From the NCBI GenBank assembly GCA_035462845.1, contig DATHTV010000159.1:1-9008 (forward strand): a stretch of DNA of 9,008 bases. Reading direction: 5' to 3'. The DNA is from DASTQL01 sp035462845. Its GTDB lineage: Bacteria > Actinomycetota > Actinomycetes > Jiangellales > Jiangellaceae. Within the stretch, counting starts at the first letter, position 1; each line of letters begins with the position of its first letter. The notes beneath the pieces are model-generated. The model ran no database searches. It was given only the letters and a program-made list of their open reading frames with translations, and was not told the DNA's origin. Positions 1-6,131 of the stretch are shown here, one piece after another. The position numbers and the translations under genes were made by a program.

Positions 1-298
1 CGAAGTCGGGGACCTGGGCCTCCTCGAGGGCCTGGCCCAGCTCGGCCGTACGCCGGCGCAGCGTGTCGGCTCTCCGGAAGTGGTCGACACCGCGCCGCTT
101 GGCGACGGCCATCAACCAGGCGCCCGGGTTCTCGGGGATGCCCTCGGCGGGCCACTGCTCGAGCGCGGCGACCCGCGCGTCCTGGGCCAGGTCCTCGGCG
201 AGCTCGAGGTCGTGGGTCATCCGGGCCAGGCCCGCGACCAAACGTACGGACTCCCGGCGCCAGACCGCGTTGACGGCGGCCGCGGCGTCGCTCCCCAC
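1..298 (-). CDS. ECF sigma factor, ECF42-type, N-terminal part (cut by window edge)
   Basis: This is the first 99 codons of an RNA polymerase sigma factor; the gene continues beyond the left edge. I see sigma region 2: a stretch reading ESVRLVAGLARMTHD, then LAEDLAQDARVAALEQWP, then PENPGAWLMAVAKRRGVDHFRR. This is the typical region 2.1-2.4 signature of the large sigma factors paired with YCII/DGPF proteins (group ECF42). The GTG at 296-298 is the best start. The frame is open upstream only as far as the neighbour's stop codon, and the protein begins as family members do, about 12 residues before the conserved VWRRES. There is no strong Shine-Dalgarno sequence, so it is probably translated with help from the upstream gene, 36 nt away. 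Family members carry a long C-terminal TPR-like extension that controls activity instead of a classic anti-sigma factor; that part lies outside the window. Family assignment is firm; the ECF42 subgroup rests on the partner gene and promoter. Confidence 0.85.
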   Translation of the reverse strand, partial: MGSDAAAAVNAVWRRESVRLVAGLARMTHDLELAEDLAQDARVAALEQWPAEGIPENPGAWLMAVAKRRGVDHFRRADTLRRRTAELGQALEEAQVPDF

Positions 299-334
299 AC
301 GTTGATCGTACGAGGAGCGACGCCGCCCACCCGA

Positions 335-712
335 TCACGCCTGCGCGGGCGGGCCCTCCTCCGGCCCGGCGATGCGGCGGATCTCCACCGAGCCCTCCCA
401 GCCCGGCCAGTGCTGCTGGTGCAGCTCGAGCACCCGGCGGGCGTTCGCGACGGCCTCGTCCTCGGAGCGGACCTCGATGATCGAGTAGCCGCCGACGACC
501 TCCTTGGCCTCGGTGTAGGGGCCGTCCGTCGTGGTGATCGTGCCCGCGGTGAGCCGGATCTCCCTGCTCTGCGCCGGCGGGTAGAGGCCACCCGCGTCGA
601 CCATCGTGCCGTCGGCGAAGGCCTGCTCCATCTCCCGGCCCATCGCCTCGACCAGCGCAGGCGTGGGCGGCCCGACGTCCTCGGGCATCTTGACGAAGAC
701 CATGTAGCGCAT
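335..712 (-). CDS. YCII/DGPF-family small protein, ECF42 partner
   Basis: A 125-residue soluble protein of the YCII-related (DGPF) family. The N-terminus MRYMVFVKM is the family's first beta strand, and the signature TTDGPYTEAKEVVGGY lies at residues 61-76 with DGPY at 63-66 where many relatives have DGPF. The family folds as a dimeric ferredoxin-like alpha/beta barrel. Its biochemical role in sigma operons is unknown; enzymatic or ligand-sensing functions have been suggested. An in-frame ATG 30 nt further upstream exists, but the ATG at 710-712 is preferred: it begins the family consensus and has AGAGAGG 8 nt before it. The gene is first in an operon with the ECF sigma gene and sits about 30 nt downstream of the transcription start expected from the ECF42-like promoter. 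Confidence 0.9.
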   Translation of the reverse strand: MRYMVFVKMPEDVGPPTPALVEAMGREMEQAFADGTMVDAGGLYPPAQSREIRLTAGTITTTDGPYTEAKEVVGGYSIIEVRSEDEAVANARRVLELHQQHWPGWEGSVEIRRIAGPEEGPPAQA

Positions 713-720
713 GGGTCTCA

Positions 721-727
721 CCTCTCT
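721..727 (-). promoter_or_regulatory. Ribosome binding site of the YCII/DGPF gene
   Basis: AGAGAGG on the minus strand with 8 nt (721-713) before the ATG at 712. It decides the start in favour of MRYMVF and against the longer in-frame ATG at 742, which would lie essentially at the predicted transcription start. Confidence 0.7.
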
Positions 728-748
728 GTGGGTTGCGGTCACTCAGGC

Positions 749-775
749 GTCGGGTGAGTGCAGCAGATTTCGACA
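749..775 (-). promoter_or_regulatory. Candidate ECF42-dependent promoter of the YCII-sigma operon
   Basis: On the minus strand TGTCGA (775-770) is followed by 17 nt and CGAC (752-749). As I recall the published ECF42 work in Streptomyces venezuelae, the target promoters have TGTCGA at -35 and CGA/TC at -10, so both boxes and the ECF-type spacing fit. Transcription would start near 741, leaving a leader of roughly 30 nt with the Shine-Dalgarno AGAGAGG. The inference is positive autoregulation of the DGPF-sigma operon by the encoded sigma factor. Confidence 0.65.
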
Positions 776-848
776 CCGCAGTGGCAGATCCTGTGCGTTG
801 CCGTTCGGCCGCGAGAATGGACCGGGAAGTCCAGCTCGTGATCGCCTG

Positions 849-897
849 TGTATGAAATCCACCCTAGGAACCGTCTCGATCTGTAGACTTTCATACA
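849..897 (+). promoter_or_regulatory. Candidate abiE operator: perfect 9-bp inverted repeat
   Basis: TGTATGAAA (849-857) and TTTCATACA (889-897) are perfect inverted copies with a 31-nt spacer, about 40 nt centre to centre (close to four helical turns). The right arm covers the end of the -10 box, the predicted start site and the first base of the antitoxin start codon. AbiEi-type antitoxins are known to repress their own operon by binding inverted repeats in the promoter through an N-terminal winged helix-turn-helix. The sequence symmetry is directly visible; use as the AbiEi operator is inference. Both arms are AT-rich compared with the surrounding DNA. Confidence 0.65.
884..897 (+). promoter_or_regulatory. 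-10 box and leaderless start of the abiE operon
   Basis: TAGACT (884-889) fits the actinobacterial TANNNT -10 consensus. With 7 nt to the A of ATG at 897, transcription probably begins on the start codon itself, giving a leaderless mRNA. This agrees with the absence of any Shine-Dalgarno sequence in front of the ATG. No good -35 box is visible at 17-19 nt spacing, so the promoter may be weak. Confidence 0.5.
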
Positions 898-1499
898 TGG
901 CACCTCCCCGGGCGCTGGAGCGGCTCCGCACCATCGGCCCCGTCTTCCGATCCAGGGAGGCTGTCGCTGCCGGGGTCTCCTGGCGGGACCTCTACCGGCT
1001 GCGAGACGAGGGTGAGCTCCTGGAGCTGTCCCGGGGCCTGTTCCAGCTGGCCGAGGCCGCCGGCGTGGGCAACATCGACTTCGTCGCGGTCTGCGCCCGG
1101 GCGCCGCACGGCATGGTCGCTCTGGAGTCGGCGCTGGCGTACTGGGACCTGACGGACCAGATCCCGAGCGAGGTCCATCTTGCCGTTCCCGAAGGCACGC
1201 ATCGTCCGGTGATCGACTACCCCCCGACGCGGGTCCATGTCTTCCGGGCGGCCACGTTTGACATGGGGCGCCTCGAGGTCCGGGAGGCCGGCGGCGAGAG
1301 ATTCTGGATCACCGACCGAGAACGCAGCGTGGTCGACGCCTTCCGGCTGCGCCACCTCGTCGGCGAGACCGAGGCCCATGGTGCCCTCCGCCGCTACCTG
1401 CGCCAGCCCCGGCCTCGGCTCGCGAAGCTCGCCGACGTCGGCCGTACGCTTCGTGCCACCGGACCGCTGAGCGCCGCCCTGCGGGTGTTGCAGGAATGA
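897..1499 (+). CDS. abiEi: AbiEi-type antitoxin (type IV toxin-antitoxin)
   Basis: A 200-residue antitoxin of the AbiEi family, which neutralises a nucleotidyltransferase toxin and represses the operon as a DNA-binding protein. Residues 5-50 form the winged helix-turn-helix: RTIGPVFRSREAVAAGVS, then WRDLYRLRDEGELLELSRGLFQL, the usual 'recognition helix, wing, G-L/V-Y/F' pattern. The C-terminal domain contains the conserved ITDRERSVVDAFR at 138-150. The frame is open further upstream, but the ATG at 897 starts the protein just before the winged helix and lies exactly where a leaderless start is expected; an upstream in-frame ATG at 852 has no Shine-Dalgarno and falls inside the left operator arm. 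The stop overlaps the toxin's start (ATGA, 1496-1499), so the pair is translationally coupled. Family identity is clear; activity as an anti-phage system is inferred. Confidence 0.9.
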   Translation: MAPPRALERLRTIGPVFRSREAVAAGVSWRDLYRLRDEGELLELSRGLFQLAEAAGVGNIDFVAVCARAPHGMVALESALAYWDLTDQIPSEVHLAVPEGTHRPVIDYPPTRVHVFRAATFDMGRLEVREAGGERFWITDRERSVVDAFRLRHLVGETEAHGALRRYLRQPRPRLAKLADVGRTLRATGPLSAALRVLQE

Positions 1500-2395
1500 G
1501 CCGGCCGAGCCGGGCGACGACCGGGGGTCGCGCGTACCTCGACCTGCAGGCCCGAGCGCGGCGGGAGGGGAGGCCGACCGACGAGCTGCTTGTGCTGTAC
1601 GTCCTCGAGCGGTTCCTGTTCCGCCTGTCGATGTCGCCACATCGAGACCGCCTCGTGCTGAAGGGAGGCATGCTGCTCGCCGCGTTCGACGAGCGTCGCC
1701 CGACTGCTGATGTCGACCTGCTCGCGCGGGCGGTGAGCAACGACGTCGAGTCCGTCAGCAGGGTCGTGGCCGAGGTGCTCGCGGTGGAGGTCGACGACGG
1801 TGTCGACTTCGAGCCTGCTGGCTCGCCGGCCTCCGTCATCCGCGATGCCGACCCGTACACCGGAGTCCGCATCACCGTGCCGGCCCGGGTGGATCGCGCT
1901 CGACATCCCCTTCGGGTCGACGTCAACGTGGGCGACCCGGTGACACCCTCGCCCGTGGACATCCCGTACCCCGCCCTGCTCGGAGAGCCATTCACCCTGC
2001 TCGGGTACCCGTTGGAATCCGTGCTTGCCGAGAAGGTCGTCACCATGGTCGACCGAGGCGACACAACAACCCGGGAGCGCGACTTCGCTGACGTCTATGC
2101 GCTCACCAGCCGCCACGCCGTGGATGCTGCGAGCCTCTTGGCCGCGGTACACGCAACCGGAGCCCACCGTGGATCCGACCTTCGCCCACTCGCGGACGCC
2201 GTCGTCGAGCTGGCCGATCGACGGCAGGTCCACTGGCAGCGCTTCGTTGTTCGCGCAGGGCTCGCCAGTGCCGTGCCAGCCAGCTTCGCCGAGGCGATCG
2301 AGGCCATCGCTGCCTTCGCAGACCCGGTCCTCCGCGGCGATCTGACCGAGGGCCGATGGGATCCAACGCAGCGCAGATGGCAACGACGACCCTGA
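1496..2395 (+). CDS. abiEii: AbiEii/AbiGii-type nucleotidyltransferase toxin
   Basis: A 299-residue toxin of the DNA polymerase beta-like nucleotidyltransferase superfamily. The active-site motif is intact: LKGGMLL at 55-61 (the G-G pair), then TADVDLL at 70-76, giving the two metal-binding aspartates D72 and D74. A third acidic position appears in VDVNVGD (D142). The later conserved block is LAEKVVTMVDRG (178-188, K180) followed by RERDFADVYAL (193-203; R193, D196, D199). Members of this family inhibit growth by transferring nucleotides, in characterised cases to tRNA, probably on phage infection. The gene begins inside the antitoxin's stop (ATGA), with AGGA directly before it, so it depends on coupling. 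The catalytic residues look complete, with no frameshift, so the system is probably functional. The exact target here cannot be told from the sequence. Confidence 0.9.
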   Translation: MSRPSRATTGGRAYLDLQARARREGRPTDELLVLYVLERFLFRLSMSPHRDRLVLKGGMLLAAFDERRPTADVDLLARAVSNDVESVSRVVAEVLAVEVDDGVDFEPAGSPASVIRDADPYTGVRITVPARVDRARHPLRVDVNVGDPVTPSPVDIPYPALLGEPFTLLGYPLESVLAEKVVTMVDRGDTTTRERDFADVYALTSRHAVDAASLLAAVHATGAHRGSDLRPLADAVVELADRRQVHWQRFVVRAGLASAVPASFAEAIEAIAAFADPVLRGDLTEGRWDPTQRRWQRRP

Positions 2396-2442
2396 GGGAG
2401 CCTTGGTCGACCGAGACCGACCTCGACGCCCAGACCTCACGG

Positions 2443-5409
2443 TCATCCGCCGGCCGGTGCGCCCTCCGACAGCTGGTCGGCTCGGGTGAGCGCCTCGCCG
2501 AGTCGCTGGAGCGCCTCGCCGTACGCGGCCCAGTCGCCCGCCCGCTGCGCGGCCTGCGCGTCGTCGTACGCCTGCTGGGCGTCGGCAAGCGCCTCCTGCA
2601 GCGTGCCGGCCGGTGGTGCCGTCGGCTCGGTCGTCGGCGGCGTGGTGGGCTCGGTCGTCGGTTCCGCCCCCGGCTCGACCGGGACCTCCTCGATCGGTTC
2701 GGGCGGTACCCCGCCCGCGATCTCCTCGCCGGTGTCCGTGCCCGCGTCGCCCTGGAAGACCGTGTCGAGCGCCTCCTGCAGGGTGTCGCCCACACCGACC
2801 CGTCCGGCGAAGGAGACGAAGACCAGCCGCAGCAACGGGAACGACGCGTCGCCGGTCCGCCGCTCCACGTACAGCGGTTGGACGTAGAGCAGGCCGCCGC
2901 CCACGGGCAGCGTGAGCAGGTTGCCCTCACGGGTGTCCGCGCCGGACTGCCGCAGCGGCAGCGTCGCCTCCGCGATCGACTGGTTGGTCTCGAAGGTGTT
3001 CGCCACCTGACCCGGACCGTCGATCTGCGTCGAACCCGGCAATCGCAGGATCCGCAACGTGCCGTAGTCCTCGCTGCGCGCGTCGGCGTTGACCGCCATG
3101 AACGCGGCGAGGTTCTGCCGGTTCCGCGGCACGTACGTCGTGGTCAGTGAGAACGCCGTCTGCTCGTCCCCCGGCATCGCCAGGGTCAGGTAGTACGGCG
3201 GCTGCGGCTGGCCCGTGTCCAGAGCCGGGTCCTGCGGGATCGTCCAGAAGTCCTGGCCGCCGTAGAACGTGCGCGGGTCGGTGACGTGGTACTCCGAGAG
3301 CAGCTCCCGCTGGATCTTGAACAGGTCCTCCGGGTAGCGCAGGTGGTCCAGCAGCTCGTCCGGGATCTCGTCGCGATCCTGCACGGAGTCCGGGAACGCC
3401 GACCGCCACGCCTCGAGCACCGGGTCGGTCTCGTCCCACGCGTACAGGCTCACCGTGCCGTCGTACGCGTCCACGACCGCCTTGACGCTGTTGCGCACGT
3501 AGTTGATCGGCGTCTGCGGCTGGGCCACGACGGCCTGCCGCTGCGTCCGCGAGTCGCTGGTCGCCTCGTCCAGGAAGACCCGCTGCGAGTACGGGAAGGA
3601 GTCCAGCGTCGTGTACGCGTCGATGATCCAGACGACCTTGCCGTCGACGACCGCCGGGTACGGGTTGCCGTCGGCGCGCAGCCAGGGCGCGACCTTCTCC
3701 ACCCGGTCCCGCGGCTGGCGGTCGTACAGGATCACCGACTCCTCGTTGATCCGGTCGGTGAGGAGGATGTTGCCCTCCTGGAACTTCGTCGCGTACAGCA
3801 GCCGGTTCACGAAGCTGCCGACCGGGACGCCGCCAGCACCGGAGTACGTGTTGTTGCGCTGCTGCCCGCCCGCGTCCGGGTCCTCGGGGATGTCGAACTC
3901 CACCGGGTCGGTCCCCTCGGGTGCCCCGACGATGGAGTACGGCGGGGAGTTCTCGCCGAAGTAGATGCGCGGCTCGTACTCGCCCAGCTCACCCGTCGGC
4001 GGGATGTCCTCCTCGGCGAACACCGGGGACCCGTCGGCGGCCCGCTGGTTGCCGTACGCGGCGACCACGCCGAAGCCGTGGGTGTAGACGGTGTGCTGGT
4101 TGATCCAGTTCTGCTGCCCGGCCGGGATGCCGTTGACGTCGATCTCCCGCACCGCCACCACCATGTCGCGGGTCTCGCCGTCGACCTCGTACCGGTCGAC
4201 GTCCAGCGGGTTCGCGAAGGAGTAGAAGCCACGGACCTGCTGCTGCTGCTGGAAGGTCGGCGGGACCACGTTCGGGTCCAGCAACCGGATGCTCGGGATC
4301 GTGTCGGCGTCCTGGGCCAGCTGGCCCGCCTCCACCGTCGTGGTGGCGGCGTACTCCTCCGCCTCGACCCCCGCCACCCCGTACGCCTGGCGGGTCGCCT
4401 CGATGTTGCGCTCGATGAACGAGCTCTCCCGGTCGGCCTCGCTCGGCCGGACCCGGAACTGCTGCACGATCGCCGGCCACAGGCCGCCGAGCAGGACGGC
4501 CGACAGGACCAGCAGGCCCAGCGAGATCCCCGGCAGCGTCCAGGAGCGACGCCAGATGTTGACGAAGAACAGCACCGCGCAGATCAGCGAGATGATCGCG
4601 AGGATCGTCTTGGCCGGCAGCAGCGTGTTGATGTCGGTGTAGCCCGCGCCGGTGAGGTTGTTCGCGAACTCCTGCTCGATGAGCAGCCCGTAGCGGTCCA
4701 GCCAGTAGGCCACCGCCTTGAGCAGCACGAAGAAGCCGATCAGCGCCGACAGGTGCGCCTGGGCCGCCGGCGACACCTTCTCGCCGACCGACTGGAGCCG
4801 GATCCCCCCGTACAGGTAGTGCGTCACCGCCGCGGTGATCAGCCCGAGGATGATGGCGGCGAAGCCGAAGGAGACGAGGAACCGCCACCACGGGTAGTCG
4901 AAGGCGAAGAACCCGATGTCGCTGCCGAGCTGGGGGTCGTCGCTGCCGAAGCTGCCCCCGTTGCGCCACAGCAGGAAGGTCTGCCACTCGGCCGCGCCGC
5001 TGCCGCCGGCCATCAGGCCGAGCAGCCCGCCGACGCCGATGACGACCCAGCGCCGGATCGGGTCGAGCGCCTCGCGGTAGCGCTCCAGGCTCTGCTGCTC
5101 GACGCTCATCGCGCGGTAGCGCGGCCGCAGCCGGTACGCGATGACGGCGTTCGCCGCGACCACCGCGCCCATCAGCGCGCCGAAGACGAGGAACAGCCCG
5201 ACCTGCGTGGCCAGCTTCGTCGTGAAGACCTGCCGGAAGTCGACCGAGTCGAACCACAGCCAGTCGGTCCAGAAGGACACCAGGACGCCGTACAGCACGG
5301 CGAGGCCCCCGAGCACGACCAGCGTCGGTACGAGGGCGCGAGGGCGTCGCGAGGTGGTCGTCCGACCGCCGCGGAACGGGTCGGGCGGTCGGGGGAAGTC
5401 CTGGCTCAC
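2443..5409 (-). CDS. UPF0182 family seven-helix membrane protein (COG1615)
   Basis: A 988-residue membrane protein of the UPF0182 family (Rv3193c-like); its function is unknown. There are seven hydrophobic segments at about 25-46, 66-91, 119-138, 165-190, 218-237, 266-284 and 293-314. A large domain of about 580 residues follows, probably extracytoplasmic, containing YSFANPLDVDRYEV, NNTYSGAGGVPVGSFVNRLLYATKF and FYGGQDFWTIPQDP, blocks typical of the family. A Pro/Thr/Glu-rich linker (about 900-935) leads to a 53-residue alanine-rich helical tail. The GTG at 5407-5409 is the start: it gives VSQDFPRPPDPF as in relatives, is preceded by AGGGAG, and gives the usual family length of just under 1000 residues. 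The reading frame happens to stay open far upstream, through the antisense of PPA1309 and into the PDZ gene, but that has no coding meaning. It is head-to-head with the PPA1309 gene, 174 nt apart, and converges with abiEii with 47 nt between stops. Confidence 0.95.
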   Translation of the reverse strand: MSQDFPRPPDPFRGGRTTTSRRPRALVPTLVVLGGLAVLYGVLVSFWTDWLWFDSVDFRQVFTTKLATQVGLFLVFGALMGAVVAANAVIAYRLRPRYRAMSVEQQSLERYREALDPIRRWVVIGVGGLLGLMAGGSGAAEWQTFLLWRNGGSFGSDDPQLGSDIGFFAFDYPWWRFLVSFGFAAIILGLITAAVTHYLYGGIRLQSVGEKVSPAAQAHLSALIGFFVLLKAVAYWLDRYGLLIEQEFANNLTGAGYTDINTLLPAKTILAIISLICAVLFFVNIWRRSWTLPGISLGLLVLSAVLLGGLWPAIVQQFRVRPSEADRESSFIERNIEATRQAYGVAGVEAEEYAATTTVEAGQLAQDADTIPSIRLLDPNVVPPTFQQQQQVRGFYSFANPLDVDRYEVDGETRDMVVAVREIDVNGIPAGQQNWINQHTVYTHGFGVVAAYGNQRAADGSPVFAEEDIPPTGELGEYEPRIYFGENSPPYSIVGAPEGTDPVEFDIPEDPDAGGQQRNNTYSGAGGVPVGSFVNRLLYATKFQEGNILLTDRINEESVILYDRQPRDRVEKVAPWLRADGNPYPAVVDGKVVWIIDAYTTLDSFPYSQRVFLDEATSDSRTQRQAVVAQPQTPINYVRNSVKAVVDAYDGTVSLYAWDETDPVLEAWRSAFPDSVQDRDEIPDELLDHLRYPEDLFKIQRELLSEYHVTDPRTFYGGQDFWTIPQDPALDTGQPQPPYYLTLAMPGDEQTAFSLTTTYVPRNRQNLAAFMAVNADARSEDYGTLRILRLPGSTQIDGPGQVANTFETNQSIAEATLPLRQSGADTREGNLLTLPVGGGLLYVQPLYVERRTGDASFPLLRLVFVSFAGRVGVGDTLQEALDTVFQGDAGTDTGEEIAGGVPPEPIEEVPVEPGAEPTTEPTTPPTTEPTAPPAGTLQEALADAQQAYDDAQAAQRAGDWAAYGEALQRLGEALTRADQLSEGAPAGG
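2588..2781 (-). repeat. 14-nt in-frame direct repeat in the 3' part of the UPF0182 gene
   Basis: AGCGCCTCCTGCAG occurs at 2588-2601 and 2768-2781 on the plus strand, exactly 180 nt (60 codons) apart. On the coding strand both copies encode TLQEAL, once at the end of the conserved domain (VGDTLQEALDTVF) and once at the beginning of the helical tail (AGTLQEALADAQQAY). Confidence 0.6.
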
Positions 5410-5413
5410 CTGG

Positions 5414-5419
5414 CTCCCT
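5414..5419 (-). promoter_or_regulatory. Ribosome binding site of the UPF0182 gene
   Basis: AGGGAG on the minus strand with 4 nt before the GTG at 5409. The spacing is slightly short, but it is the only purine-rich match near a start that yields the family's N-terminus. Confidence 0.55.
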
Positions 5420-5434
5420 AGCGTCGTTCCGGCA

Positions 5435-5452
5435 CCCGGCCGGAGGGCCGGG
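5435..5452 (-). promoter_or_regulatory. GC hairpin in the leader of the UPF0182 gene
   Basis: CCCGGCC (5435-5441) and GGCCGGG (5446-5452) form a perfect 7-bp all-GC stem around a 4-nt loop. It lies about 25 nt ahead of the UPF0182 start codon and would be part of the 5' leader if transcription starts near 5467. No U-run follows on either strand, so it is not a classic terminator. A role in mRNA stability or translation is possible but unproven. Confidence 0.4.
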
Positions 5453-5473
5453 GACCGCGGGCGTCTGGGGTCG

Positions 5474-5501
5474 AAACTAGCCGACCCCCCCTCCGGGTTC
5501 C
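5474..5501 (-). promoter_or_regulatory. Possible promoter of the UPF0182 gene
   Basis: On the minus strand TAGTTT (5479-5474) fits the TANNNT -10 consensus, in a conspicuously AT-rich spot within very GC-rich DNA. No TTGACA-like box is visible upstream. GGAAC (5501-5497) lies 19 nt before GTT (5477-5475), which resembles SigR/SigH- or SigE-type ECF promoters, but the spacing match is loose. Transcription would start near 5467. Confidence 0.3.
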
Positions 5502-5583
5502 CCTCCGCGTCCCCGGAGCGGGGCCGCCGGAGCTCGACGACGTCGCTTCCGGAGCGTCTCGCGGGCCGTGGCAGCATGCCGCC

Positions 5584-6114
5584 ATGACGTCCGAGGGAGT
5601 CCCCGCGGCGCTGCCCGGCGTGGTGGCCGAGATCGAGCGGCACGTCGCCGGCGGCGGCTGGGACCAGCCGCCACGGCTCTACGCGCTCGCCGACACGGCC
5701 GACATGCTGGCCCGGGAGCCGGCCCTCGCCGATGCCCTGGGGCTCGCCGAGGGCGACGGCCAGGGGCTCACGCCGGTGGAGCAGGAGGATCTGCCCCAGG
5801 ACCGCCCGCTGGACGAGGTGCTCGCCTCGATCGTCTGGCCGCCGAGCGTGGCCGGGTGCGCGCTCGCCATCGAGCGGATTGTGCTCCCCCCGCACGCCGA
5901 GGAGGGCATGCCCGGCGAGGACGAGGCCGCGGCCGAGTGGGCCGCGTCGCACCCCGACCGCGCCGACGTACGGATCGTGGTCGGCGTGCTGCGGGACGGG
6001 ACCACGTCCTGCGTGCTGCGGGTGCGCGGCCACGAAGCACCCGAGGACCTGGTGCGGGAGCCGGAGGTCTCGACCGACCTCGTCAACGCCCTCGTCCAGA
6101 CCCTGGAGGAGTGA
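5584..6114 (+). CDS. PPA1309 family protein, function unknown
   Basis: A 176-residue, strongly acidic, apparently soluble protein with no signal peptide or membrane segment. I recognise it as the actinobacterial PPA1309 family by the pattern LYALADTADMLAREPALA (near the N-terminus), the central LTPVEQEDLP...LDEVLASIVWPPSVAGCALAIERIVLPP, and AADVRIVVGVLRDGTTSCVLRVRG-like strands near residue 130-150. No catalytic motif is evident. It is head-to-head with the UPF0182 gene and tail-to-tail with the Lon-like protease gene (17 nt between stops). The ATG at 5584 gives the expected family length; no clear Shine-Dalgarno sequence precedes it. Function is unknown; its fixed position between UPF0182 and the Lon-like protease in related genomes, if confirmed, suggests a shared process. 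Confidence 0.85.
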   Translation: MTSEGVPAALPGVVAEIERHVAGGGWDQPPRLYALADTADMLAREPALADALGLAEGDGQGLTPVEQEDLPQDRPLDEVLASIVWPPSVAGCALAIERIVLPPHAEEGMPGEDEAAAEWAASHPDRADVRIVVGVLRDGTTSCVLRVRGHEAPEDLVREPEVSTDLVNALVQTLEE

Positions 6115-6130
6115 CCCGAACGTCCTCGGG
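6115..6130. terminator. Small hairpin between convergent stop codons
   Basis: CCCGA (6115-6119) and TCGGG (6126-6130) form a 5-bp stem around a 6-nt loop, placed exactly in the 17-nt gap between the PPA1309 stop and the Lon-like protease stop. The position suits a bidirectional terminator, but the stem is short and there is no U-tract on either side. Confidence 0.3.
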
Positions 6131-6131
6131 C

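Noticed and set aside
711..896. Upstream extension of the antitoxin reading frame
   Set aside because: It crosses the predicted operator and the ECF42-like promoter, lacks a ribosome binding site, and precedes the normal N-terminus of the AbiEi winged helix.
2396..2442. Possible terminator between the convergent abiEii and UPF0182 stops
   Set aside because: Only a short GGTCGACC palindrome is present, with no extended stem and no U-tract.
1394..2446. Minus-strand open frames opposite the abiE genes
   Set aside because: They mirror the codon structure of the AbiEi/AbiEii genes, which have recognisable motifs; the antisense products resemble nothing.
3286..5421. Plus-strand open frame of 711 codons opposite the UPF0182 gene
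   Set aside because: Antisense shadow of a high-GC gene: Arg/Val/Asp/His-rich, no family resemblance, and the minus strand encodes a clear UPF0182 protein.
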